NCBI RefSeq assembly: GCF_000317835.1
Contig: NC_019793.1
Span: forward strand, 1,140,001 to 1,204,000
Source: Deinococcus peraridilitoris DSM 19664
Lineage (GTDB): Bacteria; Deinococcota; Deinococci; Deinococcales; Deinococcaceae
Direction of reading: 5' to 3'
Length of the DNA stretch: 64,000 bases
A program made the translations under genes and the position numbers. Below the pieces are notes generated by a model. The model ran no database searches. It saw only the letters and a list, made by a program, of their open reading frames with translations, and was not told where the DNA came from. Below, piece after piece: positions 1 through 10,496 of this stretch; within the stretch, counting starts at the first letter, position 1; each line of letters begins with the position of its first letter.

Positions 1-573
<573 letters not shown>

Positions 574-915
574 TCTTCATCGGTCATTTCTTTCGTTGAA
601 TCCCTCTCGGAATCCAACCTCACGCTCGCGCGTGCCACTCGTGTTGTCATGCTCCACGTCCTCTCTCAAGGACCGCCTCCTGCGAGGCTCAAAAAGAATA
701 GGTGAAGTCTCTCGTGTTGTCAAGCGCTCCTCCTGGGGTTCTTGTCCACCGAGCTGTTCCCGAGAATTGATGCCGTCCAGGACGACAAAAGTCGATAACC
801 ACGCCCAATAATGTCAACACTGACAAACCCCACCCCAGTGTCCCGATTTAGGCAAAAGACCCGGGCAACTTCCACTCGAAGCAAATCTGAAAAGCGGGCC
901 CTGCGCCAGCCACGG
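574..915 (-). other. 23S leader and upstream spacer, no protein gene
   Basis: This gene-free stretch lies between the 23S 5' end and the prsW-like gene. It holds the transcribed leader and the promoter at 695-723. A second TTGACA (817-812) lacks a convincing -10 hexamer at proper spacing. I see no tRNA or 16S sequence in it. Confidence 0.7.
695..723 (-). promoter_or_regulatory. Promoter of the 23S rRNA gene
   Basis: On the minus strand TTGACA (723-718) is followed by exactly 17 bases and then TATTCT (700-695), a near-consensus sigma-70 promoter. Initiation near 688 would give a leader of about 115 bases before the mature 23S 5' end. This supports independent transcription of the 23S gene. 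Confidence 0.75.
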
Positions 916-1566
916 TCAGATTCGGTCGAGCCCGCTCTCCTGACGCTTCCTTCCCGACACATACAGTGTGTGTGCCAGAACATACATGGCCAGCAGAGTG
1001 AGCCCTAACACCGGGAGTTGCCACCAGTTAGCTGCCCCACTCAAGAGACCATTGAACACCACATGCAACGTGGCACTTGCCAGCAGACCTCGCGTACGCC
1101 ACCAGCGTCCACCGCCAAAGCGGACCCGTGCCAGTCCATATCCGAGAGGAGCGCTGAACAGCGCATGGGCCAGGGCGGTCAGCAACGCCCGTAAAAGCGC
1201 GACCTCAATGCCAAACTGCACGGCGTACGCCAGATTCTCAAACAAGGCAAAACCCAGCGCGGCAGTTACGGCGTAAATCAGTCCATCCATCGGCTCGTCG
1301 AATTCGCGTTCGCGCGCGGCGGTACTGGCCGCCAGCAGCTTGGTTGCTTCCTCGATCAACGCGATCAGCAGCAGGGTGACCACCGGCCCCGGGACGCCTC
1401 GCACACTGAGTTCGAGCAATGCCGACAGCAGCCAGGCGAGACCACCGTAAGCGAAGGTCCGCAGTAGCAGCCGCGGCGGCTCGGGGTGCGCGTCACGTCG
1501 CACGAAAAACCACAGCCAGAAGACCGTCGGCAGCACGGTCAGCCCCAGCAGCACAACCACTTCCAT
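916..1566 (-). CDS. PrsW family intramembrane metalloprotease
   Basis: 216-residue polytopic membrane protein. It carries the PrsW signature: an EExxK motif (E72, E73, K76) in a transmembrane helix, EFDEPMDG at 88-95, a FEN motif near 109-111, and two histidines in helices (H134 in HALFSAPLGYG, H168 in HVVFNGL). In this family these glutamates and histidines are thought to form the metal site for cleaving membrane anti-sigma factors or similar substrates; the substrate here is unknown. The start lies 2 bases after the ruvC stop codon (TAA-N2-ATG), so the two genes are probably co-transcribed. Confidence 0.88.
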   Translation of the reverse strand: MEVVVLLGLTVLPTVFWLWFFVRRDAHPEPPRLLLRTFAYGGLAWLLSALLELSVRGVPGPVVTLLLIALIEEATKLLAASTAAREREFDEPMDGLIYAVTAALGFALFENLAYAVQFGIEVALLRALLTALAHALFSAPLGYGLARVRFGGGRWWRTRGLLASATLHVVFNGLLSGAANWWQLPVLGLTLLAMYVLAHTLYVSGRKRQESGLDRI

Positions 1567-1568
1567 GT

Positions 1569-2066
1569 TTACCGGCGTGACGTGGCGAGCGCGCGCTGCA
1601 TCGGTTGCTGCGCCAGGTGGGTCAGCGCCAACGCCAGTGCGTCGGAAGCGTGTGACGAGCCTACCTCGCGCAGTCCCAGCGACGCCTTGACCATATACGT
1701 GATCTGGGTTTTGTCAGCACGACCATGACCCACGAGGGTCTGCTTGACCTGCATGGGACCATACGCATAGATGGGCACGTCCGCCTGGGCGCAAGCCAAT
1801 TGCACAACACCAACGGCCTGTCCGACCTTGAAGGCCACGTCAGCCTGCTTGCGCAGGTACTGGTCTTCGATGGCCACCGCCTGCGGGGCGAACACTTCGA
1901 GCAACCGGGTGAGCTCGGTATGCAGGTACAGCAGTCGCTTGGGCAGCAGCCAGGCCGATTCGGTATAGATGCACACGTGGTGCAGGTGACGGGCTTTGCG
2001 CGCGTCACCTTCCACAATGCCGATTCCCAGGTTGGCAAGGCCGGGATCGATGCCAAGCACGATCAT
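1569..2066 (-). CDS. ruvC: Crossover junction endodeoxyribonuclease RuvC
   Basis: 165-residue Holliday-junction resolvase of normal family length. It opens with MIVLGIDPG, giving catalytic D7, followed by E67 in VAIEDQ and the C-terminal H139/D142 pair in SSHASDA, the expected acidic metal-binding set. The ATG at 2066 is preferred over an in-frame GTG one codon earlier because a TATCCT hexamer lies 7 bases upstream, which fits a leaderless transcript. RuvC resolves four-way junctions left by RuvAB branch migration during recombinational repair. No ruvA or ruvB is adjacent. Confidence 0.96.
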   Translation of the reverse strand: MIVLGIDPGLANLGIGIVEGDARKARHLHHVCIYTESAWLLPKRLLYLHTELTRLLEVFAPQAVAIEDQYLRKQADVAFKVGQAVGVVQLACAQADVPIYAYGPMQVKQTLVGHGRADKTQITYMVKASLGLREVGSSHASDALALALTHLAQQPMQRALATSRR

Positions 2067-2073
2067 CACGGTC

Positions 2074-2079
2074 AGGATA
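2074..2079 (-). promoter_or_regulatory. -10 element of ruvC (leaderless type)
   Basis: TATCCT lies 7 bases before the ruvC ATG, so transcription would start at or next to the start codon. No ribosome-binding site is seen. Confidence 0.55.
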
Positions 2080-2099
2080 GCAGGGCGTGAGCCGCTGAA

Positions 2100-2137
2100 A
2101 AGCAGAAAAGAAGCCAGAGGAAAAACCTCTGACTTCT
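2100..2137 (-). terminator. Intrinsic terminator after oppC
   Basis: On the minus strand a 12-bp stem with one mismatch (2137-2126 with 2120-2109) and a 5-base T loop is followed by a T-rich tail. It lies just past the stop codon of the oppC-like gene. Confidence 0.7.
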
Positions 2138-2158
2138 GCGGGAACTGGGTCCGGGATC

Positions 2159-3091
2159 TTACAGGCGGCTGCGTGGATCGAGGGCGTCACGCAGCCCGTC
2201 CCCCAGAAAATTGAAGGCCAGGCAGGTGAGCAGGATCATCAGGCCCGGATAAAAGGTGAGCCAGGGGCTGGAGAACACCGCTTCCTGCGCGCCAGAGAGC
2301 ATGTTGCCCCACGAGGAGACCGGAGGCTGAATACCGAAGCCCAGAAACGACAGTCCAGCCTCGACCAGAATGGCGGCACCGACATCCAAGGTGGTCTGCA
2401 CGATAATGATCGCCACCGTGTTCGGCACGAGGTGGCGGAACATGATCCGACTGTTCTTGGCACCCAGTGCGCGGGCAGCATCGACATACTCGAGGTTCTT
2501 GAGCTTGAGGATCTCTCCACGCACCAGGCGGGCAGTGCCCATCCAGCCCAGCAGGGCCAGCACGACGATCACGATGAACACGCTGGCACTTTCGCGGTAG
2601 GTGTTGCGGAAGGCCACAATCGGCTCGGCGTCGCTGACCGCCAGAATACTGGCAATTACCAGCAGCAGCGGAAAGGTCGGAATGGACTGCATGAACTCGA
2701 TAAAGCGGCTGATAATGACGTCGACCCAGCCTCCGAAGAAGCCGGCGAGAACGCCCATCAGCGTGCCGATAAAAATGCCCAGGAACGCCACCGAGAAACC
2801 GACCGCCAGGCTGATGCGGCTACCGTAGATGATGCGTGAGAACACATCGCGCCCGAGGTCATCGGTGCCGAACCAGTGGGAGGCGCTCGGGGGCTCGTAT
2901 GGACGCAGGTTGTTGGGGTCGAACTGGAAAGGATTTTGTGGCGCGATCCACGGAGCAAACAGGGCCATCAGCACCAGCAGTACGATGACCACCAGGCTGG
3001 CCATGGCCAGTTTGTGACGGCGAAAACGGCGCATGGCGATCGACCAGGTGGACTGACCGCTGGATCGTTTGGGAACGGCAGTTGTTGTCAT
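2159..3091 (-). CDS. Peptide/nickel-type ABC transporter permease (DppC/OppC family)
   Basis: 310-residue inner-membrane permease. The N-terminal part has a cytoplasmic segment, a first membrane helix (about residues 28-50) and the family motif around APWIAPQNPF. The binding-protein-dependent transport signature (EAA loop) lies near DAARALGAKNSRIMFRHLVPN, with further helices to the C-terminus GLRDALDPRSRL, which is typical of DppC. GAGGT lies 5 bases before the ATG. It pairs with the upstream oppB-like permease, separated by 22 bases. No ATPase gene is in the operon, so ATP-binding subunits must be encoded elsewhere. Confidence 0.93.
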   Translation of the reverse strand: MTTTAVPKRSSGQSTWSIAMRRFRRHKLAMASLVVIVLLVLMALFAPWIAPQNPFQFDPNNLRPYEPPSASHWFGTDDLGRDVFSRIIYGSRISLAVGFSVAFLGIFIGTLMGVLAGFFGGWVDVIISRFIEFMQSIPTFPLLLVIASILAVSDAEPIVAFRNTYRESASVFIVIVVLALLGWMGTARLVRGEILKLKNLEYVDAARALGAKNSRIMFRHLVPNTVAIIIVQTTLDVGAAILVEAGLSFLGFGIQPPVSSWGNMLSGAQEAVFSSPWLTFYPGLMILLTCLAFNFLGDGLRDALDPRSRL

Positions 3092-3113
3092 GGGTACCTC
3101 GTCGGGCTGGTCC

Positions 3114-4106
3114 TCAGGAATAGCGAATGCGCGGATCGACGATGGCGTAGGCCAGGTCGGTGATCAGGGTAAAGACCACCGTCATCAGCGCCAGAAAGGT
3201 GAGCGCGGCCATCACGATGTTGTAGTCCTTGGCCACCAGCGCATCGAAGATGGCCCGGCCCATGCCCGGCCAAATGAACACCGTCTCGGTGAGGGTCGCG
3301 CCGCCCAGCAGACCGGGAATCGAGAGGCCGAGAATGGTCACGATGGGAATCACGGCGTTGCGCAGCGCGTGCTTGTAGGTCACCACCCGCTGGCTCAGGC
3401 CTTTGGCGCGGGCCGTGCGCACATAATCCTGATTGATGACCTCCAGCATGCTGGCGCGCATGAAGCGTGTCCAGGCTGCCACCTGAATAAAGCCGAGCGC
3501 AAACACCGGCAGAATCAGATACTTGAGCCGGTCGAGTGCCTCGATCCAGAAACCCGAGCCTTCGATGCCCACCGTCTCGATCCCACCGGCCGGCAGCGAG
3601 ATCGCTCCGCCCGTTGCGGTGGGCAGGACGACGGCGAACAGATAGATCAGCATGATGCCCAGCCAGAACACCGGCACGCTGAAGCCGATAAAGCTCATGA
3701 ACGTTAGGAAGTAGTCTGCGCTGCTGTACTGACGCAGGGCCGAGAAAATTCCCAGCGGGATGGCCACACAGATCGACACCAGAAACGCCACACCCGACAG
3801 CAGCAGGGTATTGGGCAAACGCTGCTCGAACAGGAACTGTGTGACCGGCTGGTTGAGGACCTGAGAATAACCAAGGTCCCCGGTCACGGCCCGCGTCAGC
3901 CAGGCCCAGTAGCGTTTGTAGATCGGCTGATCGAGACCATACGACGCCCGCAGACGGGCGATGTCTTCGGCTGTCGTCTGCGGATTGAAACGGAACTGGT
4001 CGATGGGATCGCCAGGCTGCAGCGCTGTCAGGGTAAAAATAACCAGGCTGATCAGCAGCAGCAGCGGAATCATCTGTAAAAGTCGCCGCACGATGTAAAT
4101 CGACAT
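3114..4106 (-). CDS. Peptide/nickel-type ABC transporter permease (DppB/OppB family)
   Basis: 330-residue permease with the DppB/OppB start [20 protein letters not shown], a long periplasmic N-terminal loop (about 30-100) and five more membrane helices. The EAA-type cytoplasmic loop is around [22 protein letters not shown], and the C-terminus [12 protein letters not shown] is characteristic. Together with the oppC-like gene it would form the heterodimeric channel for oligopeptides imported by the solute-binding protein encoded just upstream. A purine-rich AAGGGA lies about 10 bases before the ATG. Confidence 0.94.
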   Translation of the reverse strand: MSIYIVRRLLQMIPLLLLISLVIFTLTALQPGDPIDQFRFNPQTTAEDIARLRASYGLDQPIYKRYWAWLTRAVTGDLGYSQVLNQPVTQFLFEQRLPNTLLLSGVAFLVSICVAIPLGIFSALRQYSSADYFLTFMSFIGFSVPVFWLGIMLIYLFAVVLPTATGGAISLPAGGIETVGIEGSGFWIEALDRLKYLILPVFALGFIQVAAWTRFMRASMLEVINQDYVRTARAKGLSQRVVTYKHALRNAVIPIVTILGLSIPGLLGGATLTETVFIWPGMGRAIFDALVAKDYNIVMAALTFLALMTVVFTLITDLAYAIVDPRIRYS

Positions 4107-4177
4107 GGAAAATGGTCCCTTTCTTGCGGGGAAGTCTCGGCAACATCCACCGATGCTCTGAGAGCTGCCTTAAATAT

Positions 4178-4203
4178 AAGCGGAGGGCCGTGGCCCCCCG
4201 CAT
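4178..4203 (-). terminator. Hairpin between substrate-binding protein and permease genes
   Basis: GCGGNGGGCC and its complement form a 10-bp stem with a 2-base loop in the 129-base gap. On the minus strand it is followed by an A/T-rich stretch. A partial terminator here could make the binding protein more abundant than the permeases. Confidence 0.4.
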
Positions 4204-4235
4204 CATTTAACTTCTGTGCACGGTCAATTCAGCGC

Positions 4236-6026
4236 TCAGCGCTGCACGTTCACTTCACGGGCGCCGTTCTGCGACCAGCCGATCTGGTAAGCATTCCAGC
4301 TGGGGTACAGGTTCGAAGCCGAGAAGGTGTAGTTCACGAGCCCGGTCGCCTTGGTGTACGGGTTAGCACGGTTGTACAGGGGAATGGTGGGAATCTCTTC
4401 CGCCCAGATCGTCTGCATGCGGTCAAAGAACGTCTTGCGGGGCGCTGCCTCAAAGGCCTGCAGGGCCTGTTTGTAGAGACCGTTGAACTCGGCGTTGTTC
4501 CAGCCACCAATATTCTGGCCCGCGTACCCGTTGGCAGAGGTGGGGATGTTGGGGTCTCCATTCTGCGTCTCGGCCGAATACAGGTTGCCAGTTTCCAGCG
4601 CCGGATCCTGCACCCAGGCGAACATGAACATGTCCCAACGGCCTTCGCTGGCCCGCTGAATGAAGTCTTCCGAGAAGACCACCGAGGCAGGCTGGTTGGC
4701 GACCTGCACGTCCACGCCGACAGCCTTCCACTGCGCGATCAGGATCTGCTGGACGCGCTCGCGGATGCGGTTACCGGCAGTGGTGGTGAAGTTGATCTGG
4801 AACTTCTTGCCGTCCTTCTGCAGGATGCCGTCAGAGCCCGGGGTCCAGCCGGCTGCAGCGAAGAGTTGCTTGGCACGGTCGGGGTTGTAGGGGTACTTTT
4901 GTACGTCCTGCTTGTAGAGCGAGCTCAGCGTGCTCACAAAGCTGTGGCTGACCGGCTGCTTGCCCTGATAGAGCTGCTGCACGAGAGAATCACGGTTGAT
5001 GGACATCAGCAGGGCCTGGCGAATGCGCTTGTCGTCGAGGTTCAGGTCCTTGACTTTCTGGACGTTCGCGAACTTGTTGATGTCGATGTGCTCCCACACA
5101 CCGCCCGGTACGAAGAAGGTCTTGAAGCGGTTGCCTTCCGACTTCTGGAGTTCCAGGCCCTGATCGAAGGTGACGCCGACAGTGGCCAGCGCATCGATCT
5201 GACCGGACAGCACGTTCACGCGCAGGGTGTTGGTATCGCCGATGAAGCGGAAGATGACCTGCTGCGCGTAGTTCTTCTCATCACCCGGCGGCTTGCGCCA
5301 GTAGTTCGGATTGCGCACGAGGGTCATGCTGGAACCTGCCCGCCAGGCGGTCAGGCGGAAAGCCCCGCTCGACACCTTGGGCAGACCGGTGGCCGTAGTG
5401 TGGCGACCGAGAAACTGCTGCCAGCGCTCGTTGATCTCTTTCCCCTGGCTCTTGGCGTCCATCTGCGCCGTGGCGGTCTTGAAAGCGTTCCAGTCGGCCT
5501 GCATGATGTGGGCCGGGGCGTATCCGGGGCCGACCTGATCGGCGAAGAGGTAGGCGGGGGTGAAGGTGACGGTAAAGGTCTTGTCGTTGACGCGCGTGAT
5601 CTTGGCGGTGTTCCAGGGTTCGCGGGTCGGCACCGGCACACGCTCGTCGTTTTGCACTTCCAGCCAGAACTGAAAGTCGCGCACGGTGATCTGCGTTCCG
5701 TCGGACCAGCGCGCGTTGGGCCGAATGCGGTAGGTAACCGAGTTGCTGGTCACCCGGTTTCCCTGGCGGGTGGTCTTGATGTCCCCGTTTGCAGCCGTCG
5801 GAACACGCTCGGCCAGGTCGGCGACCAGCTGGCCTGCGTCGTTTTTGACGGTCAGGCTGGATGTGGTGTACCCGTTGATTTCCGAAGAAATGGCGAGGTT
5901 GTTGGTGCTCCAGTAGTCCTGAATGGCAGGAGGCTCCTGGGACGCGCCAATGATCACGTTGTTCTGGCGGGGACCAGCCAGCGCCACGCCGAGCATAAGG
6001 GCCGAAAGGGCTACGATTTTTCTCAT
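4236..6026 (-). CDS. Peptide ABC transporter substrate-binding protein (SBP_bac_5 family)
   Basis: 596-residue extracytoplasmic binding protein of the family-5 oligopeptide type. The start at 6026 is chosen because AAGGAG lies 6 bases upstream and the product then begins with a signal peptide ([18 protein letters not shown]). An in-frame start 21 bases earlier lacks these. Family features include [15 protein letters not shown] near residue 110 and the [13 protein letters not shown] segment near 330. No lipobox cysteine is present, so it is not an obvious lipoprotein. It is first in the operon with oppB and oppC and would deliver peptides to them. Confidence 0.93.
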   Translation of the reverse strand: MRKIVALSALMLGVALAGPRQNNVIIGASQEPPAIQDYWSTNNLAISSEINGYTTSSLTVKNDAGQLVADLAERVPTAANGDIKTTRQGNRVTSNSVTYRIRPNARWSDGTQITVRDFQFWLEVQNDERVPVPTREPWNTAKITRVNDKTFTVTFTPAYLFADQVGPGYAPAHIMQADWNAFKTATAQMDAKSQGKEINERWQQFLGRHTTATGLPKVSSGAFRLTAWRAGSSMTLVRNPNYWRKPPGDEKNYAQQVIFRFIGDTNTLRVNVLSGQIDALATVGVTFDQGLELQKSEGNRFKTFFVPGGVWEHIDINKFANVQKVKDLNLDDKRIRQALLMSINRDSLVQQLYQGKQPVSHSFVSTLSSLYKQDVQKYPYNPDRAKQLFAAAGWTPGSDGILQKDGKKFQINFTTTAGNRIRERVQQILIAQWKAVGVDVQVANQPASVVFSEDFIQRASEGRWDMFMFAWVQDPALETGNLYSAETQNGDPNIPTSANGYAGQNIGGWNNAEFNGLYKQALQAFEAAPRKTFFDRMQTIWAEEIPTIPLYNRANPYTKATGLVNYTFSASNLYPSWNAYQIGWSQNGAREVNVQR

Positions 6027-6269
6027 AGGACTCCTTTTGAGTGCCAAAACCGAAGGGGCAAAGACCGGCCAAAGATAAAATTGCCTCCCTGGGTTCGTTG
6101 TTCGGGCACCAAGTACCGATACCGCTGGTACTCTCGCCAGCTTGAGTTTCTGACACCGCCATTATAGGTAGGCCAAATGGCGTGTCAACGTCAGCTAAAT
6201 GAGAAGTTAACCTAGACAAATGGAAAAGCGCTTGACCGGGCTGGTCAAGCGCTTTGAAAAACTCTGAAT

Positions 6270-6668
6270 TCAGGCGTGTGAACTGCCGCAACCGCCGCTT
6301 CCCTCACCTGCCGGAGCGTTCGCGCCGTCCGTACGGAAGCTATGACCACAGCCACAGGCCGAAGTGGCTTTGGGATTGTTGACCGTAAAGCCGCCGCCCA
6401 TCATGTTCTCGAGGAAGTCGACCTCGCTGCCTTCCAGGAAGGGCAGGCTCATGCGGTCGACGAGCAGCTTGACACCCTTGTCATACACGATCACGTCACC
6501 TTCGAGTTCGCGGTCGTCGATGGCCATGCCGTACTGGTAACCGCTGCAGCCGCCGCTTTTTACGAAGACGCGCACACCCGCTTCGCTCTTGCCGCTGCTT
6601 TTCAGAATCTCCTGCGCTTTTTGCGCACCGAAGTCACTGATGCTGATTGCGTTCGTTGCCTGCGTCAT
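6270..6668 (-). CDS. erpA: Iron-sulfur cluster carrier, HesB/IscA/ErpA family
   Basis: 132-residue A-type Fe-S carrier. The three conserved cysteines are C41 (GGCSGYQYG) and C105/C107 (SACGCGHSF). The core domain ends near residue 111. A glycine-rich tail follows with an extra cysteine (C127, GGCGSSHA), longer than in most family members. A-type carriers deliver [4Fe-4S] or [2Fe-2S] clusters to apo-enzymes. The exact paralogue (ErpA, IscA or SufA) is not certain. It is a monocistronic gene with a -10 hexamer TACCCT 6 bases before ATG. Confidence 0.9.
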   Translation of the reverse strand: MTQATNAISISDFGAQKAQEILKSSGKSEAGVRVFVKSGGCSGYQYGMAIDDRELEGDVIVYDKGVKLLVDRMSLPFLEGSEVDFLENMMGGGFTVNNPKATSACGCGHSFRTDGANAPAGEGSGGCGSSHA

Positions 6669-6674
6669 GTCTGA

Positions 6675-6680
6675 AGGGTA
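6675..6680 (-). promoter_or_regulatory. -10 element of the Fe-S carrier gene (leaderless type)
   Basis: TACCCT lies 6 bases from the ATG at 6668. No Shine-Dalgarno sequence is seen. Confidence 0.5.
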
Positions 6681-6880
6681 GCACTGCGCTTCTGACGAGA
6701 AGGTGCCCCATCACATAAACTGGACAAGTTCACTCGGCTTTAGGTTGTGCGTTTTATGGCAAGCCACTGCGCCCTTCACGCCACCTCCAGCCATTCCAGC
6801 TTGTGGCTGACGCACCTGTCAGGTCGAAGAACATCCAACAAGTCCTTTGACCACCGGGTTCGGATGCGCGATGCCCGCCC

Positions 6881-6886
6881 TATGCT
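6881..6886 (+). promoter_or_regulatory. -10 element of the M24 peptidase gene (leaderless type)
   Basis: TATGCT lies 5 bases before the ATG at 6892. The 223-base gap before it holds no other recognisable feature. Confidence 0.5.
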
Positions 6887-6891
6887 GAGGT

Positions 6892-8127
6892 ATGCACAAC
6901 GCACTTGGGCGAATTCGTGAAGAACTGCTTACCACCGACCTCGACGGCTGGCTGATCTATGATTTTCGGGGCAGTAACCCGCTGGCCCGCACCCTGCTGG
7001 GCCTTCCCGAGCGGGCACACCTCACCCGGCGTTACTTCGTATGGGTACCCCGCCGGGGGGCGGCGCTGGTGCTGCACCACCGGATCGAGGAAAGTGCCTG
7101 GAACACCATCAGTCAGGGCAGCGCACGTCTGGAGCCTTACAGCTCGCACCAGGAACTGGACGCGGCCCTGCAGCGCCTGCTCGCCCATGATGGATTACCC
7201 CTCCGGATTGCGATGGAATACAGTCCGCGCGGCGACGTTCCATACGTTTCCTTTGTGGACGCCGGTACGCTCGAGCGCGTCCGGGCCACCGGAGCAGAGA
7301 TCGTCAGCAGCGCCGACCTGCTGCAGGCCTTTCTGAAATGGACCAGCGACGACCTTGCTGCCCACCAGCGCGCCGTCTCCGTACTGATGCGCGCCAAGGA
7401 CGCTGCCTTCCAGCTGATTCACGAACGCCTGCTCACAGGAGAGGCCGTCACCGAGCTCGACGTGCAGACGGTCATCATGCAGCAGATTCAGGCCGGAAAA
7501 TTGATCACCGACCATCCGGCCATCGTGGGCTTTGGCGAAAATGCTGCCAATCCGCACTACGCGCCGGACGAGGCCAACAACGCCACGCTGAGCTTCGGCC
7601 AGTGCGTCCTGATCGACTTGTGGGGGCAGGAAAGCGGCCGGCCGCACGCAGATGTCACCTGGATGGCGCACGCGGGACCCATGGGCGAGGAGTTCATGCT
7701 CGCCTGGACTGCCGTGGCTGACGCCCGCGACCTGGCTTTGCAAAAGCTCTCGCAGGAATGGGGAGAGCTGCAGGGCTGGCAGATCGACCGCGCGGCCCGG
7801 CAGCTTCTCGAAGAGCGCGGCTTTGGTTCGCACTTCACCCACCGCCTGGGACACAACCTGGGCGAGGCGCTGCATGGACCGGGTGCCAACCTCGACGACC
7901 TGGAGACGCACGATACGCGCCGCCTGACCGGCGGGCTGGCCGTGACCGTCGAACCCGGCGTCTATCCCAAAGAGCGCGGCTATGGCATCCGCTCGGAAGT
8001 CAATGTCTACTTCGCTGACCAGGGCCCGCAGGTCACCACCCCGATCCAGCGGGCGCCATACGTGCTGGGCCTTGGTCGCTGGGAAGACGTTCAGCGGGAA
8101 GCCCTGCACAAAGGCACCTCAGCATGA
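6892..8127 (+). CDS. M24 family metallopeptidase (Xaa-Pro aminopeptidase-like)
   Basis: 411-residue pita-bread metallopeptidase. An N-terminal creatinase-like domain (about 1-150) is followed by the catalytic domain. The five metal ligands are visible: D242 (LIDLWG), D254 (HADVTW), H321 (HRLGHNLGEALHGPG), E354 (VTVEPGVY) and E369 (RSEVNVYF). This set fits a dinuclear metal aminopeptidase cleaving Xaa-Pro peptides. Exact substrate preference cannot be read from the sequence. It stands alone between a leaderless-type promoter and a strong hairpin terminator. Confidence 0.9.
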   Translation: MHNALGRIREELLTTDLDGWLIYDFRGSNPLARTLLGLPERAHLTRRYFVWVPRRGAALVLHHRIEESAWNTISQGSARLEPYSSHQELDAALQRLLAHDGLPLRIAMEYSPRGDVPYVSFVDAGTLERVRATGAEIVSSADLLQAFLKWTSDDLAAHQRAVSVLMRAKDAAFQLIHERLLTGEAVTELDVQTVIMQQIQAGKLITDHPAIVGFGENAANPHYAPDEANNATLSFGQCVLIDLWGQESGRPHADVTWMAHAGPMGEEFMLAWTAVADARDLALQKLSQEWGELQGWQIDRAARQLLEERGFGSHFTHRLGHNLGEALHGPGANLDDLETHDTRRLTGGLAVTVEPGVYPKERGYGIRSEVNVYFADQGPQVTTPIQRAPYVLGLGRWEDVQREALHKGTSA

Positions 8128-8215
8128 AATGCCCGGCGGCGGCGGTAAGGCATGCGAAGACCTCAAAGACAAGCTGAGTCATGAGGGGCACGTCCCTCCT
8201 GCGTGATGAACGCAT

Positions 8216-8257
8216 AAAAACGAGGCAGGAACGGTAACCGTTCCTGCCTCGTTTTTA
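8216..8257. terminator. Bidirectional intrinsic terminator
   Basis: A perfect inverted repeat (8221-8235 with 8237-8251) is flanked by AAAAA on the left and TTTTT on the right. It can terminate both the M24 peptidase gene (plus) and the apgM gene (minus). Confidence 0.85.
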
Positions 8258-8307
8258 AACCGATACGACGCTGTTGGGCTTTGAAGAAGACCTCAGCGCC
8301 AACGGTG

Positions 8308-9528
8308 TTACGCGCCGTACTTTTGCAGTTTCAGGGCGTTGGCCATCAGGAGTGGCATGACGTCGGTGCCGCGCCGCAGGCCCAGCGAGCCTTTCTGGGC
8401 CTCTTCCTCGGTGTAGCGTACCGCAAGATCCTTGCGGCCCCAGTCGCTCTTGATCAGCAGCGGCACCGGATGCCAGCTGTGGGTCAGCAGCGTGCTGGGA
8501 GTGCTGTGATCGCCCACCAGTGCCAGCACGTCAGGGCCCAGTTCCAGAATCTGCGGCAGCAGTTCGTCGAAAAGCTCGATCTTGTGGACTTTCTCCTCGA
8601 AATCACCATCTTCGCCGGTCGAATCGGTTTTCTTGATGTGCAGGTAGAAGAAATCGTAACGGTCCCAATGGTCGCGCAAGGTCTGCACTTTCTCCTGCAG
8701 AGCGTCTTCCTCGCCTGGCACGTCCAGCACGTCCATGCCGACCAGCGACGCCAGACCTTTGTACATCGGGTAAGAAGCGATGCAGGCCGAGCGCAGGCGG
8801 AAGACCTCGGGGAAGTTCGGAAAGTGCGGCACGTCGCTGTAACCACGAAACAGCACGCCGTTGATCTGCGCTTCATCCCGCAGGACGTCTTCGGCGCGTG
8901 CCACGAAGGCGTTCACGAGGTTGGCAGTGCGCTCGGAGACGTTGTCGTTTCCGCGCGCCGTCAAGGGCGGCACGCCCGTGGCCTGCGGATCCACGTCGGA
9001 CACGTTGGCACCGAGCGGAGTGCCCGCCGAGCGGAAGACCACCACGAAGCGGTGCTCGCTCTCGGTGTAGATCTCGACTTTGGTACCGTCGAGTTCGCTG
9101 ATGGCCGCGCCCAGCTTGCCCACCACCCGCACGTTCTCCTCGTTGCTGGGTCGGCCCGCACGGCGGTCCTCGATGACCCGCCCGGCCGCCAGGGTCGCAA
9201 AGTTCCCCCGCACGGCCACATCACCCGCCGCGAGCTTCACGCCGATGCCCACTGCCGACAGCGCGCCCCGTCCGACGGTGTAATGCAGGGGATCGTAACC
9301 GAACAGGCTCAGGTGACCCGGGCCGCTGCCAGGGGTGATGCCCGCGCCGACCAGTTCGACCTGACCCAGTTGCGACTCACGCGCCAGCGCGTCGAGGTTG
9401 GGCGTCCTGGCGGACGCGAGTTCCGTCTCACCGTTGACTTCTCGTGGCAGGCCACCCACTCCATCGAGCACTACCATCACGATCTTACTCGGGCTCTCCT
9501 TGGCCAATTCACGAATGACATCCAGCAT
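8308..9528 (-). CDS. apgM: 2,3-bisphosphoglycerate-independent phosphoglycerate mutase (ApgM/alkaline-phosphatase superfamily)
   Basis: 406-residue metalloenzyme of the archaeal-type cofactor-independent phosphoglycerate mutase group, interconverting 3- and 2-phosphoglycerate in glycolysis. Metal-site segments are visible: VVLDGVGG at the N-terminus, [16 protein letters not shown] carrying the phospho-acceptor serine, [11 protein letters not shown], and a C-terminal [19 protein letters not shown] pair of histidine motifs. The start at 9528 is set by GGAGG 7 bases upstream. An upstream extension of the open frame to 9861 overlaps the trmH gene and has unlike composition, so I excluded it. Confidence 0.93.
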   Translation of the reverse strand: MLDVIRELAKESPSKIVMVVLDGVGGLPREVNGETELASARTPNLDALARESQLGQVELVGAGITPGSGPGHLSLFGYDPLHYTVGRGALSAVGIGVKLAAGDVAVRGNFATLAAGRVIEDRRAGRPSNEENVRVVGKLGAAISELDGTKVEIYTESEHRFVVVFRSAGTPLGANVSDVDPQATGVPPLTARGNDNVSERTANLVNAFVARAEDVLRDEAQINGVLFRGYSDVPHFPNFPEVFRLRSACIASYPMYKGLASLVGMDVLDVPGEEDALQEKVQTLRDHWDRYDFFYLHIKKTDSTGEDGDFEEKVHKIELFDELLPQILELGPDVLALVGDHSTPSTLLTHSWHPVPLLIKSDWGRKDLAVRYTEEEAQKGSLGLRRGTDVMPLLMANALKLQKYGA

Positions 9529-9764
9529 CAATATCCTCCAGTGGTCGCGCGTGGCGCGGGGAATGAATTCAGAAGTACGGTGGGGGCGTGCCGGGGCGCC
9601 GGCACGCCAGAAACCAGCGCGTTCCGTCCACGAGTGTAATAGAGCGGAACGCCGCCTACGCCTGCCCGGTCCCGACAACTTCGAACAGCGTGCCAGCGCT
9701 GCAGGGCAAGCGAGTCCTGCTGCGGTGCACAGGAACGACAGGATTCGGACCGTTCGCCCGGTCC

Positions 9765-10430
9765 TCAGCGCTCCTGGATCACCGGTTGTCCATCCTCGTT
9801 CAGGCTTGGGTAGCGTTCGCCGCGCTCCCGGAAGCGCGGCGCCAGCTCCGGGTAGGCCCACTCGAACAGCAGCTCCTCGTAGCGTTCATCGGAAAGCTGG
9901 CGCCGCGCGTACATTCCCCCCTGCAGGCGCTGGCGCTGCGCTTCGAAGAGGATGGTGGCCGCCGCGACGGACACGTTGAGGCTCTGCACCATTCCCAGCA
10001 TCGGAATGACGATGTTGTGATCGCTCGCGTCTGCCGCCGCCTGTGTCACGCCCCACTTCTCGGCGCCCAGCAGAATGCAGGTGGGACGGGTGTAGTCGAG
10101 CTCACGGTAGTCAAGGGCACGCGCCGAAAGGTGAGTGGCAAGCACCTGCACTCCCCTCTCCTGCAGCTGGGCGATGGCGTCCAACGCGGACACATGCCGC
10201 TGAACGCTCACCCACTTTTCGGCACTGCCGCTCGTGGCGTTGTAGGTGGGCAGCCCGCCACGAGGAACCACCGCGTGTACTTCCAGCACACCCACGGCGT
10301 CACACGAACGCAGAATCGCACTGAAGTTGTGGGGTTTGTGAACTTCTTCCATCAGGACCGTCAGGCTGGGCTGACGGTGATCGAGGACGCGTTTGATTTT
10401 TTCGAGCCGTTCCGGCGTCATAAGCCTCAC
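9765..10430 (-). CDS. trmH: tRNA (guanosine-2'-O-)-methyltransferase TrmH (SpoU family)
   Basis: 221-residue SPOUT methyltransferase. Motif 1 is around [18 protein letters not shown] (31-48, with the catalytic-type Asn/Arg), motif 2 is LLGAEKWGV, and motif 3 is [18 protein letters not shown], forming the knotted S-adenosylmethionine site. The length and C-terminal extension fit TrmH, which methylates the ribose of G18 in the tRNA D-loop. Start: GTG at 10430, or ATG three codons on (10421); neither has a good ribosome-binding site. It follows the HRDC gene in the same direction after a terminator-like hairpin. Confidence 0.9.
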   Translation of the reverse strand: MRLMTPERLEKIKRVLDHRQPSLTVLMEEVHKPHNFSAILRSCDAVGVLEVHAVVPRGGLPTYNATSGSAEKWVSVQRHVSALDAIAQLQERGVQVLATHLSARALDYRELDYTRPTCILLGAEKWGVTQAAADASDHNIVIPMLGMVQSLNVSVAAATILFEAQRQRLQGGMYARRQLSDERYEELLFEWAYPELAPRFRERGERYPSLNEDGQPVIQER

Positions 10431-10447
10431 CGTTTTAGCGCAAAAGC

Positions 10448-10478
10448 AAAGAAAAGGCGCGCTTCGGACCGGCGCGCC
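10448..10478 (-). terminator. Intrinsic terminator after the HRDC gene
   Basis: On the minus strand GGCGCGC (10478-10472), a 9-base loop, GCGCGCC (10462-10456) and then TTTTC. It sits right after the stop codon of the HRDC-domain gene. Confidence 0.65.
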
Positions 10479-10496
10479 TGTTCGCGAGGACGCGCT

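Noticed and set aside
812..817. A second TTGACA upstream of the 23S gene as a P1 promoter
   Set aside because: No acceptable -10 hexamer lies 16-18 bases downstream, unlike the promoter at 695-723.
4866..6167. 433-codon plus-strand frame
   Set aside because: It is antisense to the peptide-binding protein gene, with no motif or start signal.
8308..9861. apgM extended to 9861
   Set aside because: The extra 111 residues are Arg/Pro-rich, overlap trmH and lie before a well placed GGAGG at the 9528 start.
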